DNA of 64,000 nucleotides, from positions 124,001-188,000 of the forward strand of contig NZ_JAGILA010000002.1 of NCBI RefSeq assembly GCF_017874595.1. The letters run 5' to 3'. Numbering within the stretch: the stretch's first letter is position 1; each line of letters begins with the position of its first letter. This document shows, in pieces, positions 7,505 to 15,292 of this stretch. The notes below the pieces were generated by a model. It did no database searches, was not told the DNA's origin, and worked only from the letters and a program-made list of their open reading frames with translations. Made by a program: the position numbers and the translations under genes. Origin of the DNA: Sinorhizobium kostiense (GTDB lineage Bacteria > Pseudomonadota > Alphaproteobacteria > Rhizobiales > Rhizobiaceae).

Positions 7505-9009
7505 GACGCTTCTCCCAAACCGAGCTCTGCCCAGAGCCGATCCACCCTGTCGACGACCGCCGCCGGCATCTCGAGCACCCGTCCCCATTCGCGCTCCGTC
7601 TCCGGCCCGAGCTTGCGCGTCGCGTCGAGCCCGAGCTTGCCGCCAAGCCCCGGCTTCGGAGACGCGAAATCGAGGTAGTCGATTGGCGTGTCGTTGAGGA
7701 TGGTGACGTCCCGGCTGGCGTCGAATCGGGTTGAGAGCGCCCAGATGACGTCGCTCCAATTCCTGACATCGATGTCCGGGTCGACCGCGACGATAAGCTT
7801 CGTGTAGTTGAACTGCGGCAGCATCGACCAAAGCCCCATCATCATCCGTTTAGCCTGGCCGGGGTAACGCTTGTCGATGGAGACGACCATGGCTCGATAG
7901 GAACAGGCTTCCGGCGGCAGGTAGAGATCGGCGATCTCATGGAATTGCCGCTTCACCAGTGGCAAGAAGAGTTCAGTCATCGCCTCGCCGAGCTTCGAAG
8001 GCTCGTCGGGTGGGCGGCCGGTATAGGTCGAGAGATAAAATGGCTTGCGGCGCATGGTAATCGCCGAGAGCGTCATCACGGGAAAACGTTCGACGGAGTT
8101 GTAGTAACCTGTGTGATCGCCATAGGGCCCCTCATCGGCGGTCTCATCCGCCGAGACGTTGCCTTCGAGGACTATCTCGGCATTCGCCGGAACGGGCAGC
8201 GGAACCGTCAGTGCCGGCGCAACCTCTGGCCGCTCCGCCTTCAGCAGTCCGGCAAAGGCAAGCTCGCTTATGCCTTCAGGCAGCGGCATCACCGCGGCGA
8301 GGATTGTCGCAGGGTCGGCGCCGATGGCGACCGCCACCGGCATGTCTTCGCCGCGCTGCTGCCACATCCGAATATGCCGAGCGCCGCCGCGATGCGCCAG
8401 CCACCGCAGAATGAGCCGGTCTGGCCCGAGCACCTGCATGCGGTAGACGCCAACATTGATATCGTCCGGATCGTCCGGCGCACGGGTGATCACCAGCGGC
8501 CAAGTGACGAGAGGAGCCGGCTCTCCCGGCCAGCACCATTGGATCGGCAGCCGCGACAGGTTGGCCTCCGAGCCGAGCCAGACCGCCTCTTGCACCGGAG
8601 GCCGCGAGACGCTTCGCTGCCGCATCGCGAGAGCTGCTTTCAGTAGCGGGAGCTTGCCCCAAGCATCCGACAAAGATTGCGGCGATCTCGGCTCGCGCAG
8701 CTCCGCCAACAGTTCCGCAAGGCCCGGCAGACCGCCTGAGGGAACTCCGAATCCCCACTCTATCCGCTCGCGCGTGCCGAACAAATTGGCGAGTAGCGGT
8801 ATGTCGCAAATGCGACCGGAAGCGTCGACCGGCCTCTCGAACAGCAGGGCAGGCCCGCCCGCATGGAGAACGCGCCGGTGGATCTCGGTGACCTCATGCA
8901 CGAGCGAAACAGGCCGCGCGATGCGGTGCAAGCGGCCTCGCCGCTCGAGCATGGCGGCGAAGTCCTGGAGGCCTGAAAAGCGGCGGGTGACCTGATCCCT
9001 GCGATACAT
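7501..9009 (-). CDS. ubiD: UbiD family 4-hydroxy-3-polyprenylbenzoate decarboxylase
   Basis: A 502-residue UbiD-family prFMN-dependent decarboxylase that removes the carboxyl group of 4-hydroxy-3-polyprenylbenzoate in ubiquinone synthesis. Conserved stretches include AGGPALLFERP near the N-terminus, LRWLAHRGGARHIRMW, and DEGPYGDHTGYYN around the cofactor site. The start at 9009 (MYRRDQVTRRFSGLQDF) aligns with the E. coli N-terminus. A TTG at 9057 lies inside the FNR/NnrR box and is rejected. It shares a divergent promoter region with ubiT, which ties the decarboxylase to the O2-independent hydroxylase genes. Confidence 0.95.
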   Translation of the reverse strand: MYRRDQVTRRFSGLQDFAAMLERRGRLHRIARPVSLVHEVTEIHRRVLHAGGPALLFERPVDASGRICDIPLLANLFGTRERIEWGFGVPSGGLPGLAELLAELREPRSPQSLSDAWGKLPLLKAALAMRQRSVSRPPVQEAVWLGSEANLSRLPIQWCWPGEPAPLVTWPLVITRAPDDPDDINVGVYRMQVLGPDRLILRWLAHRGGARHIRMWQQRGEDMPVAVAIGADPATILAAVMPLPEGISELAFAGLLKAERPEVAPALTVPLPVPANAEIVLEGNVSADETADEGPYGDHTGYYNSVERFPVMTLSAITMRRKPFYLSTYTGRPPDEPSKLGEAMTELFLPLVKRQFHEIADLYLPPEACSYRAMVVSIDKRYPGQAKRMMMGLWSMLPQFNYTKLIVAVDPDIDVRNWSDVIWALSTRFDASRDVTILNDTPIDYLDFASPKPGLGGKLGLDATRKLGPETEREWGRVLEMPAAVVDRVDRLWAELGLGEAS

Positions 9010-9043
9010 GCGAGGTGTCTCGCCCGCCAAAAACCTCCTGTCT

Positions 9044-9057
9044 TTGCTCCAGCGCAA
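9044..9057. promoter_or_regulatory. NnrR/FNR-type box between ubiD and ubiT
   Basis: TTGCTCCAGCGCAA, half-sites TTGCT and CGCAA around CCAG, closer to NnrR than to FixK. For ubiT, a TAGGTT element begins about 30 bases after the centre, as in a class II activated promoter. For ubiD the matching start point would fall close to the ATG itself. Anaerobic control of both arms of the ubi cluster is inferred. Confidence 0.7.
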
Positions 9058-9129
9058 ATTGCTTCTCGGAGCTTGCCGATAGGTTCTCCGCCGAGAGCAG
9101 CCGAGTCGTCATCTGCAAAGGCGAGAGAG

Positions 9130-9636
9130 ATGGAACTGCCGCGTCCACTGGTCGCACCGCTTGCCGTCGTGCCGATCCCCCTGATTGAGATGGCCGTGAA
9201 GCACGTGTTTTCGAGCCTGCTCAAGCGGCATCCAGCACTCTTCGAGCGTCTCGCGGAGCACAAGGTGAAGCGCTATGCCTTCAGTCCAGCCGACCTGCCG
9301 GTCGTCTTCGTGGTGCAACCGTCAGGCGCGGCGCTGTCGGTAATGCGCAAGCCGGCCGATCCTGCCGCGGATGCTGTCGTGGAGGGCCCGCTGTTCCAGC
9401 TCTTGGCACTTCTCGAGGGCCGCTGCGACGCGGACGCCCTCTTCTTCTCGCGCTCGTTATCGGTGACGGGCGACATGGAGGCAATGCTGGCGCTCCGCAA
9501 TGCGCTTGACGGCTGCGAGATCGACCTGCCGCGCGATCTGGGCGCTTCCGCCGGGCCGCTCGCGCCGCTCGTCAGCCGCACCGCAGAAGCGATCCGCCGT
9601 CGCGCCCTTGCCGGGGAGAACGCAGCATGGAACTGA
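9130..9636 (+). CDS. ubiT: UbiT, SCP2-domain lipid carrier for O2-independent ubiquinone synthesis
   Basis: A 168-residue SCP2 (sterol carrier) domain protein, the accessory factor that works with UbiU and UbiV in making ubiquinone without O2, presumably by binding hydrophobic intermediates. The SCP2 core includes VVFVVQPSGAALSVM and the DADALFFSRSLSVTGDMEAML segment seen in UbiT/YhbT proteins. The ATG at 9130 (MELPRPLVAP) has an AAGGCGAGAG site just upstream; the in-frame ATG at 9073 would start inside the presumed promoter. ubiU overlaps its last codons. Confidence 0.93.
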   Translation: MELPRPLVAPLAVVPIPLIEMAVKHVFSSLLKRHPALFERLAEHKVKRYAFSPADLPVVFVVQPSGAALSVMRKPADPAADAVVEGPLFQLLALLEGRCDADALFFSRSLSVTGDMEAMLALRNALDGCEIDLPRDLGASAGPLAPLVSRTAEAIRRRALAGENAAWN

Positions 9637-10604
9637 TCTGCCCGGCTGGGACGCCCGCCGCCTTCCGTGAAGCCGTCGATTCCGGCGCCGACGCCGTTTA
9701 TTGCGGCTTCCGGGATGAGACGAACGCACGCAATTTTCCCGGTCTCAACTTCTCGCGCGAGGAGCTCGGCGAAGCCATCGGCTATGCCCGGCGGAAAGGT
9801 GCACAGACCTTCGTCGCGCTCAACACTTTCATGCGCGCCGGACATGAGAGGCTGTGGTACCAGGCGGCCGCGGACGCCGTCCGTCTGGGAGCGGACGCAC
9901 TCATCCTTGCCGACTTCGGCCTTATGGCGCATGTCGCCGAAACCTATCCCGAGCAACGGCTCCACGTCTCGGTGCAGGCATCGGCGTCCAATCCGGACGC
10001 GGTGAATTTTCTGGTCGAGGCCTTCGGCGCCAAGCGCGTCGTGCTGCCGCGTACGTTGACGATCTCCGACATCGCCCGCCTTGCCGGGCAGATCCGCTGC
10101 GAGATCGAGGTCTTCGTCTTCGGCGGGCTCTGCGTCATGGCGGAGGGCCGTTGCGCGCTCTCTTCATATGCTACTGGCAAGTCGCCCAACATGAACGGCG
10201 TCTGCTCGCCAGCGAGCCACGTGCGCTACCGCCATGACGGTGGCGACCTGGTTTCGGAACTCGGCGCCTATACGATCAACCGATTCCCTCGCGAGGAGGC
10301 CGCCGGTTATCCAACGCTCTGCAAAGGACGGTTCGACATCGCGGATGCCAGCGGCTACGCCTTCGAGGATCCGGTCTCGCTCGACGTGATGGACCAGATC
10401 GACGCTCTCCGGGAGGCGGGCGTCAGCGCCCTCAAGATCGAAGGGCGCCAGCGGGGTAAGGCCTATGTAGCCGAGGTCGTCTCGACGCTTCGAAAGGCGC
10501 TCGACGCCAGACCGGAAGAGCGTCAGGCGCTCCTGGCCCGCCTCAAGCTGTTGAGCGAGGGGCAGCGGACGACGTCCGGTGCCTATGAGAAGCGTTGGAG
10601 GTAG
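9627..10604 (+). CDS. ubiU: UbiU, U32-family O2-independent ubiquinone hydroxylase subunit
   Basis: UbiU and UbiV form the [4Fe-4S] heterodimer that hydroxylates ubiquinone precursors without O2, using prephenate as oxygen donor. This 325-residue peptidase U32-type protein has cysteines at exactly C169, C176, C193 and C232, the cluster ligands known in E. coli UbiU. The ATG at 9627 overlaps the ubiT stop by 10 bases. It has no peptidase function despite the family name. Confidence 0.96.
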   Translation: MELICPAGTPAAFREAVDSGADAVYCGFRDETNARNFPGLNFSREELGEAIGYARRKGAQTFVALNTFMRAGHERLWYQAAADAVRLGADALILADFGLMAHVAETYPEQRLHVSVQASASNPDAVNFLVEAFGAKRVVLPRTLTISDIARLAGQIRCEIEVFVFGGLCVMAEGRCALSSYATGKSPNMNGVCSPASHVRYRHDGGDLVSELGAYTINRFPREEAAGYPTLCKGRFDIADASGYAFEDPVSLDVMDQIDALREAGVSALKIEGRQRGKAYVAEVVSTLRKALDARPEERQALLARLKLLSEGQRTTSGAYEKRWR

Positions 10605-10611
10605 ATTAGCC

Positions 10612-11547
10612 ATGAACGCCAGCAAACCCACACTCACGCTCGGCCCCGTCCTCTATCTCTGGGAGGGGGAGAGATGGCGGGACTTCTACTTTCGCATTGC
10701 CGACGAAGCGCCGGTGAGCGACGTCGTCCTTGGCGAAACCGTCTGTTCGAAAAGGCTGCATTTCACCGACCCCTATTACCAGCCGGTCATCGAGCGGCTG
10801 GTGGCGGCGGGAAAGCGGATCGTCTTTTCCACCCTCGCACTCGTGACGCTCGAGCGCGAGAGCCACTATGTACGGGCCCTGGTCGCCGACAGCCCCTACC
10901 CCGTCGAGGCGAACGACCTTTCGGCTCTGGCGCTGCTTGAAGGCGAGCCGCACTGGATCGGGCCTTTCGTCAACGTCTACAACGCGGCGACCGCTCGAGT
11001 GCTTGCCAGGCGGGGGGCAAGGAACATATGCTTGCCGGCCGAACTTCCGGCGAGTTCTATCGAAGAGATCGTTTCGCAAACGCCCGGTATCGACTTCGAA
11101 GTGCTGGCCTTCGGGCGCATGCCGCTCGCGATCTCGGCTCGCTGCGCCCACGCCCGCGCCAAGGGGCACATCAAGGACAACTGCCAGTTTGTCTGCAAGG
11201 ACGATCCGGACGGCCTGCCGGTGAAGACGCTCGACAAGCAGTCCTTCCTAGCTCTCAACGGCGTGCAAACGGTATCCTTCACCTGCCAGTCCCTCCTTGC
11301 CGAACTGCAGGACATCGTCGCCTCCGGAGTGGCCCGCTTTCGACTGTCACCGCAAGATTGCGACATGGTAGCGGTCGCGCGCCTCTACGAGGACGTCCTG
11401 CACGGCCGAATGGAAGCCGAAGACGCTCTGGCCCGGCTCAAGCGGATCTATCCGGCCACCCCGCTCTCAAACGGGTTTCACCATGGGCAGGAAGGCGCCG
11501 CCTGGGTCGCCCGCGCACGCAACATTGCACATGGAGCAAACGCATGA
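10612..11547 (+). CDS. ubiV: UbiV, U32-family partner of UbiU
   Basis: A 311-residue partner of UbiU, with cluster cysteines C45, C178, C191 and C195; the C-x12-C-x3-C spacing matches UbiV. The ATG at 10612 (MNASKPTLTLGPVLYLW) lies 7 bases after ubiU and has GGAGG 10 bases upstream. The open frame extends 11 codons into ubiU, which is not preferred. Its stop overlaps the start of the next gene (ATGA). Confidence 0.95.
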   Translation: MNASKPTLTLGPVLYLWEGERWRDFYFRIADEAPVSDVVLGETVCSKRLHFTDPYYQPVIERLVAAGKRIVFSTLALVTLERESHYVRALVADSPYPVEANDLSALALLEGEPHWIGPFVNVYNAATARVLARRGARNICLPAELPASSIEEIVSQTPGIDFEVLAFGRMPLAISARCAHARAKGHIKDNCQFVCKDDPDGLPVKTLDKQSFLALNGVQTVSFTCQSLLAELQDIVASGVARFRLSPQDCDMVAVARLYEDVLHGRMEAEDALARLKRIYPATPLSNGFHHGQEGAAWVARARNIAHGANA

Positions 11548-11984
11548 GCGCGAACGAATCCGGACCCGAAATCGCAATGACCGCCGCACAGGCAAACGAA
11601 GAAATCAGTCGCGTAGTCGGTCGCATGCGTGGCGCAGTGCTGAGCACCGCGATAGATTGCGAATGCCGGGACCGCGTCGAAGGGGCGCTGCGAGATCTGG
11701 AGAGGCTTGAATGGGTCCGCATCGAGCGGCGCCTGCTGGCCGCTGCCAGTGAACAGCGGCGAAAGATCTCAGCCCTGCTCGTGCTGCTCGGTGATTTCGA
11801 CCCGAACGAGACGGGGGCAATGGACGACGGCATGATCGCGGAAGCCGGCCTGCTCTTCGGCGATATCGCTGCGGCGGCAGAGCTGGGTTCAAGTCTGTTG
11901 AGGCAATCGCGTCAGTCTCGGTTTGCGGTCGCGCGGCAAGTGGCCGAACCCGCTACCGGTGCCGCGCTCGATACCGCTGGGTAG
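11544..11984 (+). CDS. Hypothetical helical protein at the end of the ubiTUV operon
   Basis: Not recognised. It encodes 146 residues, no signal peptide or membrane segment, mostly charged amphipathic helix (for example DRVEGALRDLERLEWVRIER). Its ATG overlaps the ubiV stop in an ATGA, so it is translated from the ubiTUV message. Only two cysteines (CEC near residues 39-41) are present. The position suggests an accessory role in anaerobic respiration or quinone synthesis. An internal ATG (MTAAQANEE) is a possible alternative start. Confidence 0.7.
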   Translation: MSANESGPEIAMTAAQANEEISRVVGRMRGAVLSTAIDCECRDRVEGALRDLERLEWVRIERRLLAAASEQRRKISALLVLLGDFDPNETGAMDDGMIAEAGLLFGDIAAAAELGSSLLRQSRQSRFAVARQVAEPATGAALDTAG

Positions 11985-12016
11985 GCCGAAGCGGCAAGAT
12001 TGAAGGGGATGCACTT

Positions 12017-12199
12017 ATGGACGCCTTGAAGCGAAGCTCGTGGCGAGATGCGGCGCTGGACATCATCATGTCTCAATCCATCGCTCTCGGGGAAATGAGT
12101 TCTGTTCTCGAGGCGCTGCACGGGGATCGAAGGCACGCCGGCGTGCCGGATCGCCGGATATTTCGTGACACAAGTCGCCCCCTCCGCATGCGACCCTGA
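12017..12199 (+). CDS. Possible 60-residue protein
   Basis: A short frame with a GAAGGGG site upstream of the ATG. The first 40 residues (MDALKRSSWRDAALDIIMSQ onwards) look like a plausible helical protein, while the C-terminal tail is arginine-rich and looks like translated intergenic DNA. No family recognised. It lies in an otherwise empty 420-base gap between the ubi operon and adhA. Confidence 0.25.
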   Translation: MDALKRSSWRDAALDIIMSQSIALGEMSSVLEALHGDRRHAGVPDRRIFRDTSRPLRMRP

Positions 12200-12403
12200 C
12201 GCGCTTGGAATTAGACCTTGGTTCGGCCGAGGCGGCTCAGTTGCCGGGGAGCGCAGGCGAACGCATGAATCATCGTGTCAAGCTGCCGCTGAGGCTTGGT
12301 CCCCCTTCACCGCACCCATACGAGGCGACGGCGACGGCTAGTCGCCCGCCGACCGGATAGGTCCGCGGGCGGCATACTCGTCAAGACCGCAGCTGATCGA
12401 AGC
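12200..12403. other. Gap downstream of convergent adhA
   Basis: Between the possible small gene and the adhA stop I see no convincing coding frame, terminator with a T run, or RNA gene. Confidence 0.4.
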
Positions 12404-13426
12404 TCAACCGTTCAGATCGAGAACGATGCGGCCGTCAATCTTGCCTTCCTCCATACGCTCGAAGATGGCGTTGATATTCTCGATCTTGTCCCAGGAGAAA
12501 TGGGCCGCGACCTTGCCCTCGCCAGCAAATTCCAGCGCCTCCTCCAGATCCTGACGGGTGCCGACGATAGAGCCGCGTACCGTGATGCGCTTCAACACCG
12601 TGTCGAAAACCGGCAGGCAGATCTGGCTCGGCGGCAGACCGACAAGCGCCATGGTACCCTTCGAACGCAGCATCCTGTAAGCCTGCTCCATCGCTTTTGG
12701 TGAAACGGCCGTAACCAGCGCTCCGTGGACGCCGCCCGTCCGCTTCTGCACCTCCTCGACGGCGTCAGGCGCCCTCGCATCGATGACGAGGTCGGCGCCG
12801 AGCTTTTCGGCAAGGGCAATCTTGTCCGGGAAGATGTCGGCTGCGGCCACATGCATGCCCATCGCCCTGGCATACTGCACGGCCATGTGCCCCAGACCGC
12901 CAATGCCGGAGACGAGGACCCATTCGCCGGGCCTCACCTCCGTCTCCTTCAAACCCTTGTAGACGGTGACGCCGGCGCAGAGCACCGGCGCGGCCGGACC
13001 GAACTCCAGCTTGGCCGGCAACCTGCCGACGAAATCCGGATCCGCGAGGCCATACTGGGCAAAGGTGCCGTCGACAGAATAGCCGGTATTCTGCTGGCTG
13101 CCGCAAAGCGTCTCCCAGCCGGTGCGGCATGGCGTGCAGCAGCCGCAGGCCGTGTGCAGCCACGGCACGCCGACCCGATCCCCTTCCTTCAGCCGCGTGA
13201 CGCCAGCGCCGAGCTTGGCGACGTAGCCGACGCCCTCGTGGCCGGGAATGAATGGTGGATTCGGCCTCACCGGCCAGTCGCCCTTGGCGGCATGCAGGTC
13301 TGTGTGGCACACGCCCGTGGCCTGGTATTTGATCAGAACCTGGCCAGGCCCCGGCCGCGGTATCGGCAGCTCCTCGATCACGAGTGGCTTGCCGAACTCA
13401 CGCACCACAGCGGCTGTCATGGTCAT
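12404..13426 (-). CDS. adhA: Zinc-dependent alcohol dehydrogenase AdhP/AdhA type
   Basis: A 340-residue medium-chain NAD-dependent alcohol dehydrogenase that interconverts primary alcohols such as ethanol with aldehydes. Catalytic zinc ligands C40 and H63-E64 are present (GVCHTDLHAAKGDWP and PGHEGVG). The structural zinc loop has C94, C97, C100 and C108, and a Rossmann motif GIGGLGHMAVQYA follows. The ATG at 13426 follows GGAGATCGAT; the frame is open 41 codons further upstream without support. A TTGAC-N4-ATCAA box 110 bases upstream suggests induction at low O2, fitting a fermentative or redox-balancing role. Confidence 0.95.
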   Translation of the reverse strand: MTMTAAVVREFGKPLVIEELPIPRPGPGQVLIKYQATGVCHTDLHAAKGDWPVRPNPPFIPGHEGVGYVAKLGAGVTRLKEGDRVGVPWLHTACGCCTPCRTGWETLCGSQQNTGYSVDGTFAQYGLADPDFVGRLPAKLEFGPAAPVLCAGVTVYKGLKETEVRPGEWVLVSGIGGLGHMAVQYARAMGMHVAAADIFPDKIALAEKLGADLVIDARAPDAVEEVQKRTGGVHGALVTAVSPKAMEQAYRMLRSKGTMALVGLPPSQICLPVFDTVLKRITVRGSIVGTRQDLEEALEFAGEGKVAAHFSWDKIENINAIFERMEEGKIDGRIVLDLNG

Positions 13427-13535
13427 ATCGATCTCCTCCAATCTCGATGTTGGCGCCGGCGTGGCCGGCATCGCGCACCTCCTCCGAGCGAGCGCTGACG
13501 AACTGGAGATTAGCGGAGAAGCGAGCCGCCGTTCC

Positions 13536-13549
13536 TTGACGGGCATCAA
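13536..13549 (-). promoter_or_regulatory. FixK/FNR-type box upstream of adhA
   Basis: TTGACGGGCATCAA, a near-perfect FNR/FixK site (TTGAY-N4-ATCAA). On the minus strand TAATCT lies 31-36 bases downstream of its centre, the position of a -10 in a class II FNR-dependent promoter, and the presumed start is about 75 bases before the adhA ATG. Confidence 0.8.
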
Positions 13550-13573
13550 GGGAGGCTGTTTCGATGAGGACGT

Positions 13574-13591
13574 TGTCTCAGAGTTGAGACA
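13574..13591. promoter_or_regulatory. Perfect palindrome upstream of adhA
   Basis: TGTCTCA-GAGT-TGAGACA, 7-bp perfect arms around 4 bases. It lies about 31 bases further upstream of the FixK/FNR box, as an operator or enhancer-type site would. No sigma-54 -24/-12 element was found in the adhA leader, so the binding protein is unknown. Confidence 0.6.
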
Positions 13592-13619
13592 GTCGCGTGG
13601 GCAACCGGCGAGCGCTGGA

Positions 13620-13709
13620 CTACAGCGCCGCCTGTCTTGTCAGACGCGCAAAGGTCGCTGTAGCCTATGGCCCATTGCATGTCTTGGTCTTTAAACCGAG
13701 GTCGATTTT
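13620..13709. repeat. RIME1-like rhizobial intergenic repeat, copy 1
   Basis: Two successive imperfect palindromes: arms CTACAGCG and CGCTGTAG at 13620-13627 and 13656-13663, followed by the GCATG and AAACCG...CGATTT part. Two more copies are at 30494-30590 and 36036-36139. The arrangement matches the Rhizobium-specific intergenic mosaic element RIME1; the name is from memory of the family and was not checked by alignment. Confidence 0.7.
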
Positions 13710-13889
13710 GGCGACATTCAGTCGATGGCCACACGCCGCGAGGTACATGCCGATCGATCTCCGCATAGCCTCTGCACGCGCTCGCGATTTTTCGAAAGAG
13801 GAATCAGGGAGCCCTCGTCGACGCGTGAGATCGTGCTTGTTAGAAGTGAAAAGCGTTTACCCTTGCCGATGTTTTTTGAAGAGGCGCAG

Positions 13890-14030
13890 CGGAATTGCGG
13901 AATCAGATCTTCCTCTCTGGTCAAACCGCAGATAGCGTCTCTGCGTGGCCGAATCCATAGGCCACGTCCCCGCTTCCAACGAAGGCAACTGGATGCGGGA
14001 TTGGCCCCGCCATCGCGCGGGGCTTTTTTG
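13890..14030 (+). ncRNA. Possible structured small RNA ending in a terminator
   Basis: No protein frame with a ribosome-binding site lies here, yet the plus strand carries consecutive stem-loops: CGCAGA/TCTGCG at 13927-13945, CGTGGCC/GGCCACG at 13944-13966 (9-base loop), and a GC hairpin with six T residues at 14004-14029. Stacked hairpins ending in a rho-independent terminator with no gene upstream on that strand suggest a small RNA. The 5' end and promoter are not resolved, so the left boundary is a guess. I do not recognise a known family. Confidence 0.45.
14004..14029 (+). terminator. Rho-independent terminator
   Basis: GCCCCGC/GCGGGGC stem with a CATCGC loop followed by TTTTTT. It is well formed and points in the plus direction, although no plus-strand protein gene lies directly upstream. 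Confidence 0.85.
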
Positions 14031-14215
14031 TGTCCATCTCCTACTCCTTTCGGACGGCGCCCCGATCCAATGAAGGCGACCTGCGCCGTGATGACCCTGC
14101 GACCGTCGTTTGCCAGCATGAGCCTGGGGGAGCCGCGCTCTGCCCCGCGCTAAGCCTTACCGGGAACATTTCGACTCGGCGGCGGTTCTGAGGTCGACCG
14201 ATCGGAGATGAGAAA

Positions 14216-14416
14216 ATGAGCAGACGCTGGAACCTAATCGCGTTGATCGGCGCAGCCGTCATCATCGTCGTCAGCGCGCTTTTCTATGCCTATGTCGACA
14301 GGCTCCCCTCCACCAGTTCGACGAGGATCGAGGATACGCGGGTCGGTGCCGACGGTGTGAACACGATCGATGAAAATCCGCCGAGCGCAACGGGCGACGA
14401 GGACAATCCTTCCTGA
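14216..14416 (+). CDS. Small membrane-anchored protein (66 residues)
   Basis: A 66-residue protein with a single N-terminal transmembrane segment (LIALIGAAVIIVVSALFYAYV) and an acidic, Ser/Thr-rich tail, probably facing the periplasm. The ATG at 14216 follows CGGAGATGAGAAA. Not recognised as a named family. It is convergent with merR, leaving 42 bases between the stops. Confidence 0.65.
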   Translation: MSRRWNLIALIGAAVIIVVSALFYAYVDRLPSTSSTRIEDTRVGADGVNTIDENPPSATGDEDNPS

Positions 14417-14458
14417 TCAAACGAATCCGGTAAGACGCCGTACGGGCGGACCTTGTTC

Positions 14459-14986
14459 TCACCGCACCTGATCGAGCAACCGCTTGCATTCGAGAAGGTC
14501 GTAGAGCGCCTCCTGGAGAAGCGCCCTGTCCTCCTTGCTGACAGAGGCCTTGCCGACGGTGATTTCCGCGTCGTCGCTGCTCGAGCCGAAGGAAAAGAAG
14601 CGGCGGCTCGGCGGCGCCTTGGCGCGGCCGACGATCTGGTCTTCCTCAGTGCCGATCTTCGGCGGCGTCGGTTCCTCATGGGTAGACGCGGCAAGCGCTT
14701 CGACCGTCGCCAGGTCGCCACTCGCGATCGCCGCCACGAATTTGTTGCCGTTCGCCTTCAGAAGCTTCTGCACGCCCTTGATCGTATAGCCATGGTCATA
14801 GAGCAGATGGCGGATGCCCTTGAGCAGGTCGACATCCTCGGGTCGATAATAGCGCCGGCCGCCGCCGCGCTTCATCGGCTTGATCTGCTGGAACCGCGTC
14901 TCCCAGAATCTGAGCACATGCTGGGGCAGATCGAGTTCATCTGCGACCTCGCTGATGGTGCGAAAGGCGTCCGGGCTTTTTTCCAT
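14459..14986 (-). CDS. MerR family transcriptional regulator
   Basis: A 175-residue regulator with an N-terminal MerR winged helix ([22 protein letters not shown], then [19 protein letters not shown]) at residues 8-75 and no metal-binding cysteines, so not a mercury sensor. The C-terminal part is rhizobial in type and unassigned. The ATG at 14986 has GGGGACG upstream. In many Rhizobiales this MerR gene follows ihfA-fabH-plsX, as here; its targets are not evident from the sequence. Confidence 0.9.
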   Translation of the reverse strand: MEKSPDAFRTISEVADELDLPQHVLRFWETRFQQIKPMKRGGGRRYYRPEDVDLLKGIRHLLYDHGYTIKGVQKLLKANGNKFVAAIASGDLATVEALAASTHEEPTPPKIGTEEDQIVGRAKAPPSRRFFSFGSSSDDAEITVGKASVSKEDRALLQEALYDLLECKRLLDQVR

Positions 14987-15292
14987 CTCGTCCCCATTCC
15001 ACTGTGCGCGACGACGGCGCGGCGTCGGGCCATTGCGCGATGATCGCACGAATCATGCCTACTTCAATGGCTTATGGGTGAGTTTTCAACTACAATTGCG
15101 GCTGTCCGCCAGCGGGATGAGGAAAATGCGCGTGGTCTTCGTCCCCGCATCCCGCGCCCCCTCACGCAGCGCGGCGCGTGGTTTCAGACGCTTCAGGACG
15201 TGGCTGGAGTCGCCGGGTTCGACTCGAGGGAATATGGAGTAAAATCCATCACTCTCGCGAAATCAGACCTGAAATCATGACGTGATCTTTGG
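14987..15292. other. merR-ihfA intergenic region with hairpin repeat
   Basis: About 300 bases without a gene. It contains a dispersed hairpin at 15112-15155 (arms GCGGGATG/CATCCCGC) and presumably the merR promoter. No tRNA or terminator with a T run was seen. Confidence 0.5.
15112..15155. repeat. Dispersed GCGGGATGAGG hairpin, copy 1
   Basis: GCGGGATG(AGG) on the left and CATCCCGC on the right. Related copies are at 25261-25312, 49476-49509 and, weaker, 53515-53555. These sequences recur in rhizobial intergenic DNA. Confidence 0.65.

Noticed and set aside
13427..13600. Sigma-54 promoter for adhA
   Set aside because: The palindrome looked like an enhancer site, but no -24/-12 element (TGGCAC-N5-TTGC) was present.
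14401..15292. tRNA near merR, expected from some related genomes
   Set aside because: No TPsiC-like arm (GGTTCGAATCC) or acceptor stem could be read.
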